A stretch of DNA of 64,000 nt from Alkalibacillus filiformis (GCF_030814115.1 NZ_JAUSUP010000001.1:124001-188000); one strand, 5' to 3'; positions 39,972-50,650 are shown, counted from the stretch's first letter. The notes: a model not told the origin generated them from the sequence alone. A program made the numbers and translations.

Positions 39972-42398
39972 ATGGGAGAGGCAATTCAAACAAAACAACC
40001 TAGAAATAAAATCATCAAGTGGAGTTTAATAGTATTTTTAATTTTAGTGCTTATATTAATTGGTGTGCTTCTTTATGTTAACGCTTACATAGATAGATCT
40101 TTACCACAGACTGAAGGCGCCATTGCTGTTGCTAGTTATACCGAGGACGTTTCGGAAGAGTTATCTTTCGAAGGATTAACGAACGACGTAACGATTATCC
40201 GAGATGAACAAGGTGTCCCACACATTGAGGCAGAGACTGATGAAGATCTCTTTTTTGCTCAAGGGTTTGCAACAGCACAAGACCGCTTGTTCCAAATGGA
40301 AATGTCACGAAGGCAAGCTTCGGGTGAATTAAGTGAAGTCGTCGGTGAAATGGCAGTTGATACAGATAAGTATTTTAGAACGCTTGGTTTAAGAAGAGCT
40401 GCAGAAAAGTCGTTAGCTGATTATGATGAGGAGGAGTTAATGGCATTAGAAGCATATGCTGCAGGTGTAAACGCTTATATAACACATGCTGAAAGTGGAG
40501 GTAGCATGCCTGTTGAATTCACATTAATGGGGTTAAGTGAGATGAGAGAATGGACACCACTTGACTCTTTAACGATTGGTAAATATATGGCCTTTGATTT
40601 GGGAGGGCATTGGGAGCGTCAAGCATTTAACTATTATGCTATGCACAACTTCCAAGAAGAAGAAGCACTTGAGCTGTTTCCAACATATCCAGAGAAAGGT
40701 GCGTCAAACATTTCAGATGAAGAATATATTGATATAACAGCTAGCTTAACAAAAGCTGAAATACCACACCCTTTTAATGGAAGTAACAATTGGGCAGTGG
40801 ATGGTAGTAAAACAAAATCAGGCAAACCAATATTAGCTGATGATCCACATTTAGGGTTGGCAACACCGTCAATTTGGTATCAAGTCCACCTAGATTCACC
40901 GAATTATAACGTTTCAGGTGTGATTTTTGCTGGTATTCCAGGTGTAATCTTAGGTCACAATGAGGAGGTTGCCTGGGGTGTAACCAATGTTGGACCAGAT
41001 GTTCAACAGCTTTATATTGAGCGAAGACATGAAGATGATCCTTACCAATTTTTATATGATGACGAATGGTATGAAGCTGAAGTCATTGAAGAGACGATCT
41101 ATGTTGATGGAGAGGATCCTATTGAATATGAAGTCATTGAAACGATTAATGGTCCTGTCGTTTCTGAATTTGCTGAAGAAGCTGATGAGCATTTAAATGG
41201 ATCAGTGTTTTCATTACGGTGGACAGCATTAGATGCAACAAAAGAGTTGTCTGCTGTACTGCAAATGAACCGGTCTTCGGATTGGGAAGAGTTTGAGAAA
41301 GCGTTAGAAGACTTTCATGCACCTGCACAAAATTTTGTCTTTGCCAGTCATGATGGAACGATTGCTTATAAAGCGAATGGAAGAATCCCTATATATGATC
41401 ATCCAGATGATGCCTTGTTGCCAATGCCAGGTTGGGATTCAACCTTTGCGTTAACAGAGTATATTCCATACGATGAGCTGCCGACGATTGTTAATCCTGA
41501 AAAAGGCTTTGTCGCTACAGCGAATAACCAAGTCGTATCAGATGTTTATCCATATCATGTTAGTAACGTTTGGGCTCAGCCATACCGATACGAAAGAATC
41601 CATGAAGTACTTGAAGAAGGAGAGCAATTTACAGCAGAAGATATGAAAGAGTTACAAATGGATACGAAAAACCTACAAGCAAGACATTTTGTTCCGATTT
41701 TTATCGATGTTTTAGAGTCTGTTGAATTATCTGAAGTTGAGCAAGAAGCAGTGGATGTTTTGTCTGAGTGGAATTTGTATGACGATCGTGAGTTAGCTGG
41801 GCCTTTGGTGTTCCATCAGTTAGTGAGGTCGATAGAAGAGACTTTGTTTGCTGAGAAAATGCCAGAGGAAGTGCTTTCTATGTTTAAAGGTAGCGGACAA
41901 AATGTTGATCAGTTAATTCAACGTGCATATGATGGTGATGAAGTACATTGGGTTGAACGTCATGGTGGGTTAGAGTCGGTATTAGATAAAGCTATAACGC
42001 AAGCTGTTGAAGAGATTGTCGATATACAAGGGTCTAATGTTGATGATTGGAATTGGGGAGATTATCATCGTATATATTTCGCTCATCCGTTATCGATTAC
42101 CGGCATTTTAGACCGGTTCTTTAATAGTGTTGATCCAAAACCTGTAGATGGGAGTAGCGTGACAGTTATGGCTGCTTCATTTGGTGATGATGGTATTGTG
42201 AATCATGGCGCTAGCTGGCGTTTTGTAACAGACCTGTCTGACCCTCAGGGAGGTTATCATATCGTTGGTCCTGGTCAAACAGGTCACTACAGAAGTGATT
42301 GGTATGATGATCAAATTGAAAATTGGGTTGAAGGGAATTATCATGAAACGAGAATGGATGACTATTCAGGTGAAGAATTAATTTTAACTGCTGAATAG
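39972..42398 (+). CDS. penicillin acylase-family Ntn-hydrolase
   Basis: 808 residues, ATG behind GGGGGTTG. An N-terminal membrane segment (WSLIVFLILVLILIGVLLYVN) anchors or exports it. The alpha part contains RDEQGVPHIEA and FATAQDRLFQMEMSRRQASG. Autocatalytic cleavage should occur before Ser271 in NGSNNWAV, the new N-terminal nucleophile; later Ntn motifs include ADDPHL and VIFAGIPGVILGHN, and TANNQ with the oxyanion Asn. Members cleave amide bonds of penicillins, N-acyl-homoserine lactones or acylated peptides. The substrate is not deducible. Confidence 0.9.
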   Translation: MGEAIQTKQPRNKIIKWSLIVFLILVLILIGVLLYVNAYIDRSLPQTEGAIAVASYTEDVSEELSFEGLTNDVTIIRDEQGVPHIEAETDEDLFFAQGFATAQDRLFQMEMSRRQASGELSEVVGEMAVDTDKYFRTLGLRRAAEKSLADYDEEELMALEAYAAGVNAYITHAESGGSMPVEFTLMGLSEMREWTPLDSLTIGKYMAFDLGGHWERQAFNYYAMHNFQEEEALELFPTYPEKGASNISDEEYIDITASLTKAEIPHPFNGSNNWAVDGSKTKSGKPILADDPHLGLATPSIWYQVHLDSPNYNVSGVIFAGIPGVILGHNEEVAWGVTNVGPDVQQLYIERRHEDDPYQFLYDDEWYEAEVIEETIYVDGEDPIEYEVIETINGPVVSEFAEEADEHLNGSVFSLRWTALDATKELSAVLQMNRSSDWEEFEKALEDFHAPAQNFVFASHDGTIAYKANGRIPIYDHPDDALLPMPGWDSTFALTEYIPYDELPTIVNPEKGFVATANNQVVSDVYPYHVSNVWAQPYRYERIHEVLEEGEQFTAEDMKELQMDTKNLQARHFVPIFIDVLESVELSEVEQEAVDVLSEWNLYDDRELAGPLVFHQLVRSIEETLFAEKMPEEVLSMFKGSGQNVDQLIQRAYDGDEVHWVERHGGLESVLDKAITQAVEEIVDIQGSNVDDWNWGDYHRIYFAHPLSITGILDRFFNSVDPKPVDGSSVTVMAASFGDDGIVNHGASWRFVTDLSDPQGGYHIVGPGQTGHYRSDWYDDQIENWVEGNYHETRMDDYSGEELILTAE

Positions 42399-42428
42399 TT
42401 AATAAACTAACGCAAATGATCTTAACTT

Positions 42429-42457
42429 AACCTCCGACTTGTTCGGAGGTTTTTATT
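42429..42457 (+). terminator. intrinsic terminator
   Basis: AACCTCCGA pairs with TCGGAGGTT around CTTGT, followed by a T-run. Confidence 0.85.
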
Positions 42458-42523
42458 TTACACTAATAAAATCACCCATTTAACTCAAGCTATATAACAC
42501 AACATCAAAGAGGAGACTTTTAA

Positions 42524-44149
42524 ATGGGTAGAAAATTGATTGATTGGCCAACGTTTATTATATCTTTTGTTGTCATATTATCAGTCGTGGTTCCGCTTGT
42601 GTTATTCCCAGAAGCAGGTGCAGAAGTCATTGCTGATGTAAATGCATTCATGTCTGATACATTTGGTTTTTTATATTTGTTAATGGGACTTGCAATCTTC
42701 TTCTTTTTAATCTTTGTTGCTTTTAGTCAAAACGGGCAAGTGAAATTAGGTGAAGAAGACGAGAAGCCAGAGTTTAGCACGCCTGCATGGGCAGGGATGC
42801 TTTTTAGTGCAGGGATTGGTTCTAGTATTCTTTATTGGGGTACGATTGAGTGGGCTTATTATTATCAAGGACCACCATTTGGGATTAGCCCTACTGATCA
42901 ACAATTAGAAACGATTCAATGGGCTTCAACGTACGGTATTTTCCACTGGGGGCCTATTGCCTGGGCTATATATGCTTTGCCGGCTCTTCCAATGGCGTAT
43001 TTTTTCTATGTAAGAAAAACACCAATTATTAAGATTAGTGAAACGTTAAGACCCCTTTTAAAAGGTTGGTCTGATACTTTCCTAGGTAAAATTATAGATG
43101 TCTTATTTATTTTCGGTTTAATAGGTGGGGCGGGGACGACGCTTGCTCTCGGTACGCCGCTTATTTCACGTGGTGTATCTGAACTTACGGGACTTGCAGA
43201 CGACATGTTCTTAAGAACGATTGTGTTATTAGTTGTTACTGCGATCTTTGCTGCCAGCGCTTATGTCGGACTAAAAGAAGGTATTAAACGGTTAAGTAAC
43301 ATTAATTTAGCGTTGTCGATTTTCTTACTCGCTTTTGTGTTCATCACAGGACCTACTTTGTTTATTGCTGAGACGACGACGAATAGTTTGGGACTAATTT
43401 TAGATAACTTTTTTAGAATGAGTACGTGGACCGAGCCATTTGCTGTGTTACAAGGGTTTGAACCAACTGGATTTCCTGAGGCTTGGACGATTTTCTATTG
43501 GGCTTGGTGGCTAGTATATGCTCCGTTTGTCGGCTTGTTTATCGCAAGAATTTCACGTGGACGAACGATTCGCCAAGTTATTGCAGGTACGATGATTTAT
43601 GGGTCTATTGGCTGTTTGCTATTCTTCGGTGTAATGGGGAACTTCGGGCTCTACTTACAATTGAGTGGTTCATTCGATGTCATAACGGTGTTAAATGAAC
43701 AGGGTGCACCAGCGGCGATCATTTCGATTATTAACCAGTTACCGTTTGCAGGTGTCATGGTTGCGTTGTTTGTCTTTTTATCAATCGTCTTTTTAGCAAC
43801 GACATTTGATTCAAGTTCATATATTCTAGCTTCTGTTACGCAAAAAGAAATTGAAAATGAAGAGCCATTACGTTGGAATAGAATGTTTTGGGCGTTTACG
43901 TTATGTTTGTTACCGTTAGCTTTAATGTATTTAGGTGGTTTAGAGACATTACAAACGGCTAGTATAATCGGCGGTTTCCCGTTAATATTCATTATGTTCT
44001 TAATTGCTTGGTCATTTATGAAAACAACAACAGGAGACCTTATTGCCGATGATCAGTACGAACCTAAGACGATTATACTTGATTATAAGAAAATTAGAGA
44101 GAAAATTCGCCGAAGAAGAAATCGTAAAAAAGGAAAAGAGGAAGAGTAA
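42524..44149 (+). CDS. BCCT-family transporter
   Basis: 541 residues with 12 membrane segments and a basic C-terminal tail (RRRRNRKKGKEEE). Family hallmarks: FSAGIGSSILYWGTIEW in the substrate-path helix and TIFYWAWWLVYAPFVGLFIARISRGRT, the BCCT signature with its Trp-rich segment. The substrate is a quaternary amine or related compound (betaine, choline, carnitine, ectoine); the glycine pattern in helix 3 does not decide. The basic C-tail resembles the osmosensing tail of BetP. In this apparently halophilic organism osmolyte uptake is likely, but the gene is alone. Confidence 0.9.
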   Translation: MGRKLIDWPTFIISFVVILSVVVPLVLFPEAGAEVIADVNAFMSDTFGFLYLLMGLAIFFFLIFVAFSQNGQVKLGEEDEKPEFSTPAWAGMLFSAGIGSSILYWGTIEWAYYYQGPPFGISPTDQQLETIQWASTYGIFHWGPIAWAIYALPALPMAYFFYVRKTPIIKISETLRPLLKGWSDTFLGKIIDVLFIFGLIGGAGTTLALGTPLISRGVSELTGLADDMFLRTIVLLVVTAIFAASAYVGLKEGIKRLSNINLALSIFLLAFVFITGPTLFIAETTTNSLGLILDNFFRMSTWTEPFAVLQGFEPTGFPEAWTIFYWAWWLVYAPFVGLFIARISRGRTIRQVIAGTMIYGSIGCLLFFGVMGNFGLYLQLSGSFDVITVLNEQGAPAAIISIINQLPFAGVMVALFVFLSIVFLATTFDSSSYILASVTQKEIENEEPLRWNRMFWAFTLCLLPLALMYLGGLETLQTASIIGGFPLIFIMFLIAWSFMKTTTGDLIADDQYEPKTIILDYKKIREKIRRRRNRKKGKEEE

Positions 44150-44151
44150 GA

Positions 44152-44182
44152 AAAAAGGATTAGGGAGACTCCCTAATCCTTT
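44152..44182. terminator. bidirectional terminator
   Basis: AAAGGATTAGGG pairs with CCCTAATCCTTT around AGACT; it overlaps the stop codon of the convergent nitroreductase gene. Confidence 0.88.
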
Positions 44183-44918
44183 AACGTTTATTTAACCCTT
44201 TTTGTTTAACGAAGTCTGTAACGTCCATGCGCATGGGCTTAGATAGTTTTCGTTCAACTTGTTTACTCCAATTGTCTACTTTCGTGTTAAATGAACGGTC
44301 TTCATAGTATTGTTCTGTCGTTTTGTTAAATTGTTCAACATGTTTTGTATGATCTTGATAACCGTTTTCGTGATAGATCGCATTAAAGTCAAAGCGTGGT
44401 TTTACATCAGGCTCTTCATCTGGAACACCTACAGCCATTCCAAATAACGGAATAACGTACTGTGGTAAACTTAATAGCTCATTAACACGGTTGATATCAT
44501 TACGTAAGCTACCTAAATAACAAATGCCAAGTCCGAGCGACTCACTTGCGACTGCAGCGTTTTGAGCAGCTAACGTTGCATCGATCGTAGACATCATGAA
44601 AAACTCTGTATTCTCGATATTGTCTTTCATCTTTTCTTGTGTTTCTACATCTTGTGATTGATACATACGGTTTAAATCTGCACAAAAGACGAAAAGGTGG
44701 CCATTGTGTTCTACATATTCTTGACCGCTAACTTCTCGTAATTGTCGTTTTAATTTGTCATCTGTGACACCAATGATGGTATAGGCTTGATAATAACTTG
44801 ATGTTGAAGCAGCTTGTCCTGCTTGAATAATCGTTTTAATTTGCTCATCAGTTAATGATTCATCTTTAAATTGACGAATAGAACGATGATTCATAAGTAG
44901 GTCGATTGTTTCATTCAT
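44181..44918 (-). CDS. oxygen-insensitive NAD(P)H nitroreductase (NfsA/NfrA-like)
   Basis: 245 residues, AAGGAG upstream. FMN-binding pattern: [21 protein letters not shown] with the HRSxR phosphate loop, [35 protein letters not shown] with the isoalloxazine contacts, and [18 protein letters not shown]. Reduces nitroaromatics, quinones or flavins. Its ATG overlaps the stop of the chemoreceptor gene (ATGA), giving translational coupling, an unusual partnership. Confidence 0.9.
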   Translation of the reverse strand: MNETIDLLMNHRSIRQFKDESLTDEQIKTIIQAGQAASTSSYYQAYTIIGVTDDKLKRQLREVSGQEYVEHNGHLFVFCADLNRMYQSQDVETQEKMKDNIENTEFFMMSTIDATLAAQNAAVASESLGLGICYLGSLRNDINRVNELLSLPQYVIPLFGMAVGVPDEEPDVKPRFDFNAIYHENGYQDHTKHVEQFNKTTEQYYEDRSFNTKVDNWSKQVERKLSKPMRMDVTDFVKQKGLNKR

Positions 44919-46396
44919 GTTGATGACTCCTTTGTTAGTTGTTGTAACGCTCCAGTAGTTTTTTCGATCTCTTCATGAAGTTGGCTATTTTGATTCGTCT
45001 GTTCTTGAACCGTTGCCGTTATTTCTTCAACGGATGCCGTTGTTTGTTGGACTTTAGAAGCGATTTGTTCCATTGTATCATTAATGTGTGATGTACTTTC
45101 ATTAACTTGCTCAGCAATTTGGCTGAAATGGTTTAGCTTGTTTTGTAAATCGTTTGTGTCATCTTCAAATTGGTTAAATCGCTCACTACTTTGATGGATC
45201 GTTTTAATATTATCTTGTAGAACAGAAAGTAATTGATTCATTTGTTCATCAGTTTCTTCATTTGTTTGTTTCATTTCATTTAAGTTATCTGAAATGTTAG
45301 AAGCAGTGTGATCAGTTTTGTCAGCTAATTTACGGATTTCATCAGCAACAACCGCAAATCCTTTTCCATGTTCACCTGCTCGGGCTGCTTCAATTGACGC
45401 GTTAAGTGCTAATAACCCTGTTTGTTCATTAATCTCTTTAATCGATTGAATGAAAGTAGATGATGACTCGACTTTTTCTGTTAATTCTTTAAATGTGGTG
45501 CGCATTTGATCCATACTCGTTTCGAACGTTTTAATTTGATTGATCATTTGATCAGATTCTTCTTTACCTGTTTGGGCTTGTTGAGACGTTTCATTTGTAT
45601 CTTCTTGAATATCACTTAATTGATTCATCATATCATCCACATTAGTTGCGGTATGATGGATTGAATCGTTGACCGATGTTAAATCATCAGCTTGTGTTTC
45701 AGTACTAGAAGCGATTTCTTGAATAGCACGATTCATTTCCGTCAAAGCTTGGCTATTCGTATTTGATTGTGATTCAATTTCTTCCATACTAGTCTTAATA
45801 ACGGCTGTTTGTTCTTTGATGTGGTCTTTTTGTTTCGTTTCGCTTTCGAATCTTAATTCATTCTCTTGTCGCAGCTGTTCTAATTGGTTGTCTGTTTGTT
45901 TCGTAATTCGTTGTAGTCCAAATAAAATGATCGCTGTAAATAAAATGAACGATAGCGCTGTTTCGTATCGCAAGTCTAAAAGGTCACCGTGCATGAAGAC
46001 TAAACTATGGTAAATGACCATGCTTGATGTGAAACCTAGTACTAAAAGTGGCAGTGACATGTATATTGCTGATGTTACTAGAATGAAGAAAATTAAACCG
46101 AAGTTATGTGTAGAGACACTCGCTTCTAAAATGACGAAACCGAGCAGTCCAGATAACCCGACGACATATATGTACGGTATAACTTGAGTTGCTTTATTAG
46201 TGAAGATTAAAAATCCAGCGACAACTAATATACCAATCCCACCAAATAAAACAATTAAGATGACGCTTGTTGGCAAACCTGATGACACATTGGCTATTGT
46301 GCTGACAGCTGTAATAATTAATAATAACCATAAAAGCAATTTGTTTTTGTTATGTAATGACTGTTGTTCAATTGAACGTGAATCCTCCTCAAACAT
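44915..46396 (-). CDS. methyl-accepting chemotaxis protein with multi-pass N-terminus
   Basis: 493 residues. Residues about 20-165 contain six membrane segments with short loops, and no extracellular sensor and no HAMP domain follow. The rest is a long coiled-coil signalling domain with the conserved hairpin tip [38 protein letters not shown]. The membrane part itself may sense membrane state or a hydrophobic or redox stimulus. It is coupled to the nitroreductase gene. The coiled coil is Gln/Thr-rich and acidic. Confidence 0.9.
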   Translation of the reverse strand: MFEEDSRSIEQQSLHNKNKLLLWLLLIITAVSTIANVSSGLPTSVILIVLFGGIGILVVAGFLIFTNKATQVIPYIYVVGLSGLLGFVILEASVSTHNFGLIFFILVTSAIYMSLPLLVLGFTSSMVIYHSLVFMHGDLLDLRYETALSFILFTAIILFGLQRITKQTDNQLEQLRQENELRFESETKQKDHIKEQTAVIKTSMEEIESQSNTNSQALTEMNRAIQEIASSTETQADDLTSVNDSIHHTATNVDDMMNQLSDIQEDTNETSQQAQTGKEESDQMINQIKTFETSMDQMRTTFKELTEKVESSSTFIQSIKEINEQTGLLALNASIEAARAGEHGKGFAVVADEIRKLADKTDHTASNISDNLNEMKQTNEETDEQMNQLLSVLQDNIKTIHQSSERFNQFEDDTNDLQNKLNHFSQIAEQVNESTSHINDTMEQIASKVQQTTASVEEITATVQEQTNQNSQLHEEIEKTTGALQQLTKESST

Positions 46397-46486
46397 TCAG
46401 ACACCTCCAAATTTTCTTAAAATTAATATATCATTATTTTAACATAAAGGAAAATTTTTGGGGAATTGTAGAAGTGTGCACAACTA

Positions 46487-46515
46487 TTGCAAGTTTAATA
46501 GCTAACCGATATGAT
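46487..46515 (+). promoter_or_regulatory. sigma-A promoter of the MFS gene
   Basis: TTGCAA (46487-46492), 17-bp spacer, TATGAT (46510-46515), about 30 bp before the ATG. Confidence 0.65.
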
Positions 46516-46546
46516 AGATTAGGTGAATTGAGAGGAGTAAAATTAT

Positions 46547-47923
46547 ATGGAAACAATAAAACAACAAAATGAAATAGATATAAAGAACCCTAGAATGTTG
46601 TTGTTTTCAATATGTTTCGTTTTAATGTTTTCGGTTATGAACGGAACAATGTTTAACATAGCCATCCCAGACATTGCAGAAGCATTTAATTTAATGCCCT
46701 CAGAAGTTAGCTGGGTGATGACTGGTTATATTATGGTGTATTCAGTCGGGGCTTTAATATATGGAAAACTAGCTGACACAGTAGCTTTTAAGAAGTTAAT
46801 CACATTTGGACTAACGGTTTTTACGATTGGTTCTATTATCGGATTTCTTGCACCGAATTATTTTTTTGTACTCGTAGCAAGGGTGATTCAGGCAATTGGC
46901 GGTTCGATGATGCCAGCTATTGCTTTTATTGCACCTATTCGCTACTTCCCGAATGAAAGGGGTAAGATATTAGGGATTATTGCATCCGTGATGGCTTTTG
47001 CCTCTGGAATTGGCCCTATTTTAGGCGGTGTTATTGCCGGCTTTTTATCTTGGCAATTTTTATTTTTAACATCGGCTTTAATGATCGTGACATTACCATT
47101 TTTGCTTAAAAACTTACCAGATGAAGAAACGGTTAACGTAAGATTAGATTATTTAGGGGCTAGTTTAGTTGCTGTAACGATTGCTTCAACGTTAATTGGA
47201 ATTACGCTAGGCTTCGTCTATTCGTTATATATTGCAATCGGGTTTGGTATTTTAGCGTTGCTTCGCATGTTTAAGGCGAAAAATCCATTTATACCACCTC
47301 ATTTATTTAAAAGCCGTAACTATTTGGTGGCGATTTTGACGAGTTTCTTAGCGGTAGCTTGTCTATTCGGTCTTATGTTTACTGTCCCAATTATGCTACG
47401 TGAAGTCTATAGTTTATCAACGATGGAAATTGGTTTAGTTATGTTTCCGGGTGCTATTAGCGCTGCATTAATCGGAAGAAAAGGAGGAAGACTTGTTGAT
47501 CAAAAAGGAGCTAGGAAAGTTTATTTAGGTAGCTTAGCTTTATTATCAACTGGGTTTCTAATCGTTTCATCTACAGTCGGTTTAAGTCCGTTAATCATTA
47601 GTTTAATGCTGATCTTCCCGATGATGTGTTTCCCATTAGTTCAAGCATCAGGTGCAGATCTATTAGCGAACTTGCTAGCTAAACATGAAACAGGTGTTGG
47701 AATGGGTGTTTTCAACTTATTAAACTTTGTTTCAGGTGCTTTAAGTGGTGCTATTGCAGGTGTTGTACTTGATTTATTCCGACCTGAGAATCCGGTGAAC
47801 TTCTTGGCAGTAACAGGTGAAAGTGCCGTTTATAGTAATTTGTTCTTAACGTTCATGGGACTTGTTTTAATTGGCTTAATTACATTTAAACTAGTTTACC
47901 GTGATGGGGAAAAGATGGCTTAA
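46547..47923 (+). CDS. MFS drug/proton antiporter, Tet(L)/DHA2-like
   Basis: 458 residues with about 14 hydrophobic segments. DHA2-type motifs: FNIAIPDIAEAFNLMPSEVSWVMTGYI (motif D1), YGKLADTVAFKKL (motif A), ARVIQAIGGSMMPAI (motif B) and GIGPILGGVIAGFLSW (motif C, the antiporter signature). It most resembles the Tet(L)/Tet(K) branch, whose members export tetracycline-metal complexes or exchange Na+/K+ for protons. In a haloalkaliphile the cation-proton role is as likely as drug efflux. Confidence 0.88.
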   Translation: METIKQQNEIDIKNPRMLLFSICFVLMFSVMNGTMFNIAIPDIAEAFNLMPSEVSWVMTGYIMVYSVGALIYGKLADTVAFKKLITFGLTVFTIGSIIGFLAPNYFFVLVARVIQAIGGSMMPAIAFIAPIRYFPNERGKILGIIASVMAFASGIGPILGGVIAGFLSWQFLFLTSALMIVTLPFLLKNLPDEETVNVRLDYLGASLVAVTIASTLIGITLGFVYSLYIAIGFGILALLRMFKAKNPFIPPHLFKSRNYLVAILTSFLAVACLFGLMFTVPIMLREVYSLSTMEIGLVMFPGAISAALIGRKGGRLVDQKGARKVYLGSLALLSTGFLIVSSTVGLSPLIISLMLIFPMMCFPLVQASGADLLANLLAKHETGVGMGVFNLLNFVSGALSGAIAGVVLDLFRPENPVNFLAVTGESAVYSNLFLTFMGLVLIGLITFKLVYRDGEKMA

Positions 47924-47942
47924 AAGTTTATAAGTATAAAAA

Positions 47943-47979
47943 GACGTGTGATAAGGTGATTCCTTATAGCACGTTTTTT
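47943..47979. terminator. bidirectional terminator
   Basis: ACGTGTGATAAGG pairs imperfectly with CCTTATAGCACGT around TGATT, with a T-run on the plus side. Confidence 0.75.
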
Positions 47980-47981
47980 GT

Positions 47982-48536
47982 TTAACAATTTTGATTTGAA
48001 ATATCGACAATTCGTCTTATGACTTCATTTGTTTCATCGTTATTACTAATAGTAAAGAAAAAGTCAGCCTCGTCTTCATCAGGATCAATCACATCTTCAG
48101 CTTGCTGTCGTAACAGTACTTCTTTGAAACTTGATGCATTTCTAAGAATGTTGGTGTTTCTTTCACTTTGAGTGACACGGTCAAGAAGAGTATCATAAGA
48201 GATATTAAAGTGAACTATGATTCTAATAAACTCATCTTTCTTATAAATCTCATTTAGCAAATATGCTCTTCCTGCTTTAGAACGATTAGAATTACACACT
48301 ATAAAATGCAAGTTTGTATTTTCTTTAGCATAATCGACAATCAACTTTGAAATGGAATGTTTGAGTGTGTTTGGGCCTGATTTTGGTTGTAGTGTTGGGT
48401 AATGTGTATTGATAAAACCTGCATGGTGGTCTTGGTCTATAATTATAGAATGATTTAATTCTTTGTCTAGTTTCTTAGCAAATGTGCTTTTACCACTATG
48501 AGTCTTACCTACTGTTAAGATAGCAAGCCTTTTCAT
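47982..48536 (-). CDS. P-loop kinase-like ATP-binding protein
   Basis: 184 residues from the ATG at 48536 (AGGTTAAT upstream). Walker A in LTVGKTHSGKSTFAKKL, DQDHH as a Walker-B-like acidic motif and CNSNRSKAGR in the lid region. Size and layout match zeta-toxin/gluconate-kinase-like small-molecule kinases of the AAA_33 group. The phosphate acceptor is unknown. It lies 16 bp behind the DUF2785 gene and is co-transcribed with it. Confidence 0.8.
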   Translation of the reverse strand: MKRLAILTVGKTHSGKSTFAKKLDKELNHSIIIDQDHHAGFINTHYPTLQPKSGPNTLKHSISKLIVDYAKENTNLHFIVCNSNRSKAGRAYLLNEIYKKDEFIRIIVHFNISYDTLLDRVTQSERNTNILRNASSFKEVLLRQQAEDVIDPDEDEADFFFTISNNDETNEVIRRIVDISNQNC

Positions 48537-48552
48537 TATTAACCTCATTTCA

Positions 48553-49383
48553 TTAATCGTATAAGTCTTTATGTAACTTTCTAAGCACTGTAACGATATT
48601 CGTCTGCAATTGTTCCCACTCATTATTATAAAGCAGGCGGAAGTAATAACTACGCAAGAAATTTACTACTTGATTTCTCTTCCAAAAGAAGTTTAGACTA
48701 TGCCCTTCATTTTGAAATATATCATCTAATTGTTGTTCAATTTCCAAAACCCACGTATAAACCTTCTGTTCTGTAATCCCTTTTTCTTTCAAAGCTTCCA
48801 TAATGAAGACGAGTCGTTCTTCTTCATCATCTATATAAGGTGTGTTGGTGGTGTTTTCTTTAAAAATACACAGTTTAATCGCTTCAAGGCATTGAGAAGA
48901 TAATGCTTGATTAAAATGAGGGTGTTTGATTGCTTCCGTTAATAAATCGGCACCATGGGCAATACTATGAGCCCATCCTTTACCTGTTACATATCCTCTG
49001 GTGTCTTTTTCGAGTTTTAGGTACTTTATACTACTATTGACAGAATGGTGTATAAGTTGATCGGAAATAATCTGTTTCTGACGATTATAGTTGAGGATAA
49101 GTGCGATCACTAAAGCCGAAAATGACCGTGTGAATACTGAGTCACTGCTTCGTTCACCAATTTTCCAAAACAAATTGTCTAAACAAACGCTTAAGATGTG
49201 TTCTACTTGTTGAGTTGATAAATGATTACCTAATATTAGCTTGCCAAATTTGTTGTAGATTAACGTATCTCGAAGTTCAGGGTCAACTGAGCCAATATTT
49301 TGTAACATACGACCTAGCAGATCATTTAAATCTGGTAGTAGTACAGGATCTTTTAATTCTCTAAGCTCTAATTTTAATGTCAT
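48553..49383 (-). CDS. DUF2785 family protein
   Basis: 276 residues from the ATG at 49383. Helical protein with the DUF2785 hallmarks: DPELRDTLIYNKFGKLI at the N-terminus, VFTRSFSALVIALIL, and the conserved RGYVTGKGWAHSIAHGADLL. Function of the family is unknown; it is common in Firmicutes. It forms a two-gene unit with the P-loop kinase. Confidence 0.85.
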   Translation of the reverse strand: MTLKLELRELKDPVLLPDLNDLLGRMLQNIGSVDPELRDTLIYNKFGKLILGNHLSTQQVEHILSVCLDNLFWKIGERSSDSVFTRSFSALVIALILNYNRQKQIISDQLIHHSVNSSIKYLKLEKDTRGYVTGKGWAHSIAHGADLLTEAIKHPHFNQALSSQCLEAIKLCIFKENTTNTPYIDDEEERLVFIMEALKEKGITEQKVYTWVLEIEQQLDDIFQNEGHSLNFFWKRNQVVNFLRSYYFRLLYNNEWEQLQTNIVTVLRKLHKDLYD

Positions 49384-49601
49384 AATTTCACCACTTTTGA
49401 AATTTACTGTGAACTTAATAATTGAAACCATTAACTAAGCTTTTATCATTGTACCGTAATTGTAAAATAATTCAAACATCTATTGTGTGCATAGCCGTAT
49501 GTTTAATTTTTCTTATAAAAGGTAACAAGTACAAATAACAATTGAAATTGTACTGCATACTATGCTATATTAATCTTTAAAAACTTAAAGGGGTGGTTGT
49601 C

Positions 49602-50135
49602 GTGAAACGAGTTGAGCTAGTCGATATATTTAATCATCCTATTACACAAAAATACCTTAAACGTTCAGGGATTCATCATGCTGTGTCGACAACTGAACAA
49701 GCTGTTAAATTGGCCAAGGCTCGAGGAGTTAATGTTGAGTTAGCTGCCAAGGCAGCATTATTGCATGATATAGGTCATTATGAATGGTATAACGATGGTG
49801 AGTGGGATTATCAAGAGTATCGTAAACATGACATTCATGCGATTAAAGGTGCTGAAAGAGCTCATAAATTATTGATCCGTTTAGGTGAAGATCGTAAAAC
49901 GGCAAAAGCTATATCCGTGACAATATTACTGCATACGGACTCATACTTACCTTTCTCCGTTGATGGTATGCGCACGCCATTGCATGAAGTAGTATATGAA
50001 GCTGATGAGATGGAAGAACTGCCAGGGGGCAAGCATCATTATAAGACGATGACAATCGAAGAAGCGCAGAAGCGATTAAAGCAGCTTGACCAAGAGATTT
50101 TAGAGAATGAAAGCCCTCATCAATCAATTTCTTAA
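49602..50135 (+). CDS. HD-domain phosphohydrolase-like protein
   Basis: 177 residues from the GTG at 49602, behind AGGGGTGG; a GTG three codons earlier overlaps that site. HD-superfamily metal ligands: His in GIHHAVSTTEQAV, the doublet LLHDIGHYEW and a distal His/Asp in VTILLHTDSYLP. It probably hydrolyses a nucleotide or phosphate monoester. The HD core is complete. It is a single gene; no partner suggests a substrate. Confidence 0.85.
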   Translation: MKRVELVDIFNHPITQKYLKRSGIHHAVSTTEQAVKLAKARGVNVELAAKAALLHDIGHYEWYNDGEWDYQEYRKHDIHAIKGAERAHKLLIRLGEDRKTAKAISVTILLHTDSYLPFSVDGMRTPLHEVVYEADEMEELPGGKHHYKTMTIEEAQKRLKQLDQEILENESPHQSIS

Positions 50136-50197
50136 ATATACCTTTTGTCTTCCTTCAATTTCCTATATAATAAGGATGTAAAAGAAAGGAAGGTTCG

Positions 50198-50626
50198 ATG
50201 AAAACATTTAAATTAGTGTCGCTTAATATTTTGGAAAAATCGGGAGAAGAATTAGTAAGCAAAGATGTCGATTTCCTTGATGCGTTGATTATTGATCGTG
50301 AGGAAATTGAAGGAGCTCGATGGTTAATTGAGGCATATATCCCTAAAAAGCATTATGACTTTTTTAATCAAAAGCTTGAGGCTGAACAAGAGTTAGTTAC
50401 CCAAGTTCGAATTACGAAAGAATCGAATCCTAAAGCGACGATACTAGCAAATGTTAGAGCCGTGAATGAAATTGAAGATAATATGAATGTTATATTAATT
50501 GGTAATATGGTTAACCGTGAAAGAGAACAAGTAGAAGAGACGTTGCAAGATTTAATTGAGGCAGGCTATCAAGGTGTATCTTTACTAAATAAATTTAAAG
50601 AAAAAAATCAAGAAAATTTGTTCTAA
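50198..50626 (+). CDS. ywpF: YwpF-like protein
   Basis: 142 residues, ATG behind AAAGGAAGG. The opening MKTFKLVSLNILEKSGEEL and RWLIEAYIPKKHYDFF match B. subtilis YwpF, a small soluble protein of unknown function. Beta-rich first half, helical C-terminus (EQVEETLQDLIEAG). Single gene followed by a terminator. Confidence 0.8.
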   Translation: MKTFKLVSLNILEKSGEELVSKDVDFLDALIIDREEIEGARWLIEAYIPKKHYDFFNQKLEAEQELVTQVRITKESNPKATILANVRAVNEIEDNMNVILIGNMVNREREQVEETLQDLIEAGYQGVSLLNKFKEKNQENLF

Positions 50627-50650
50627 ATTAAATAAAGCTATTTTGGACGG

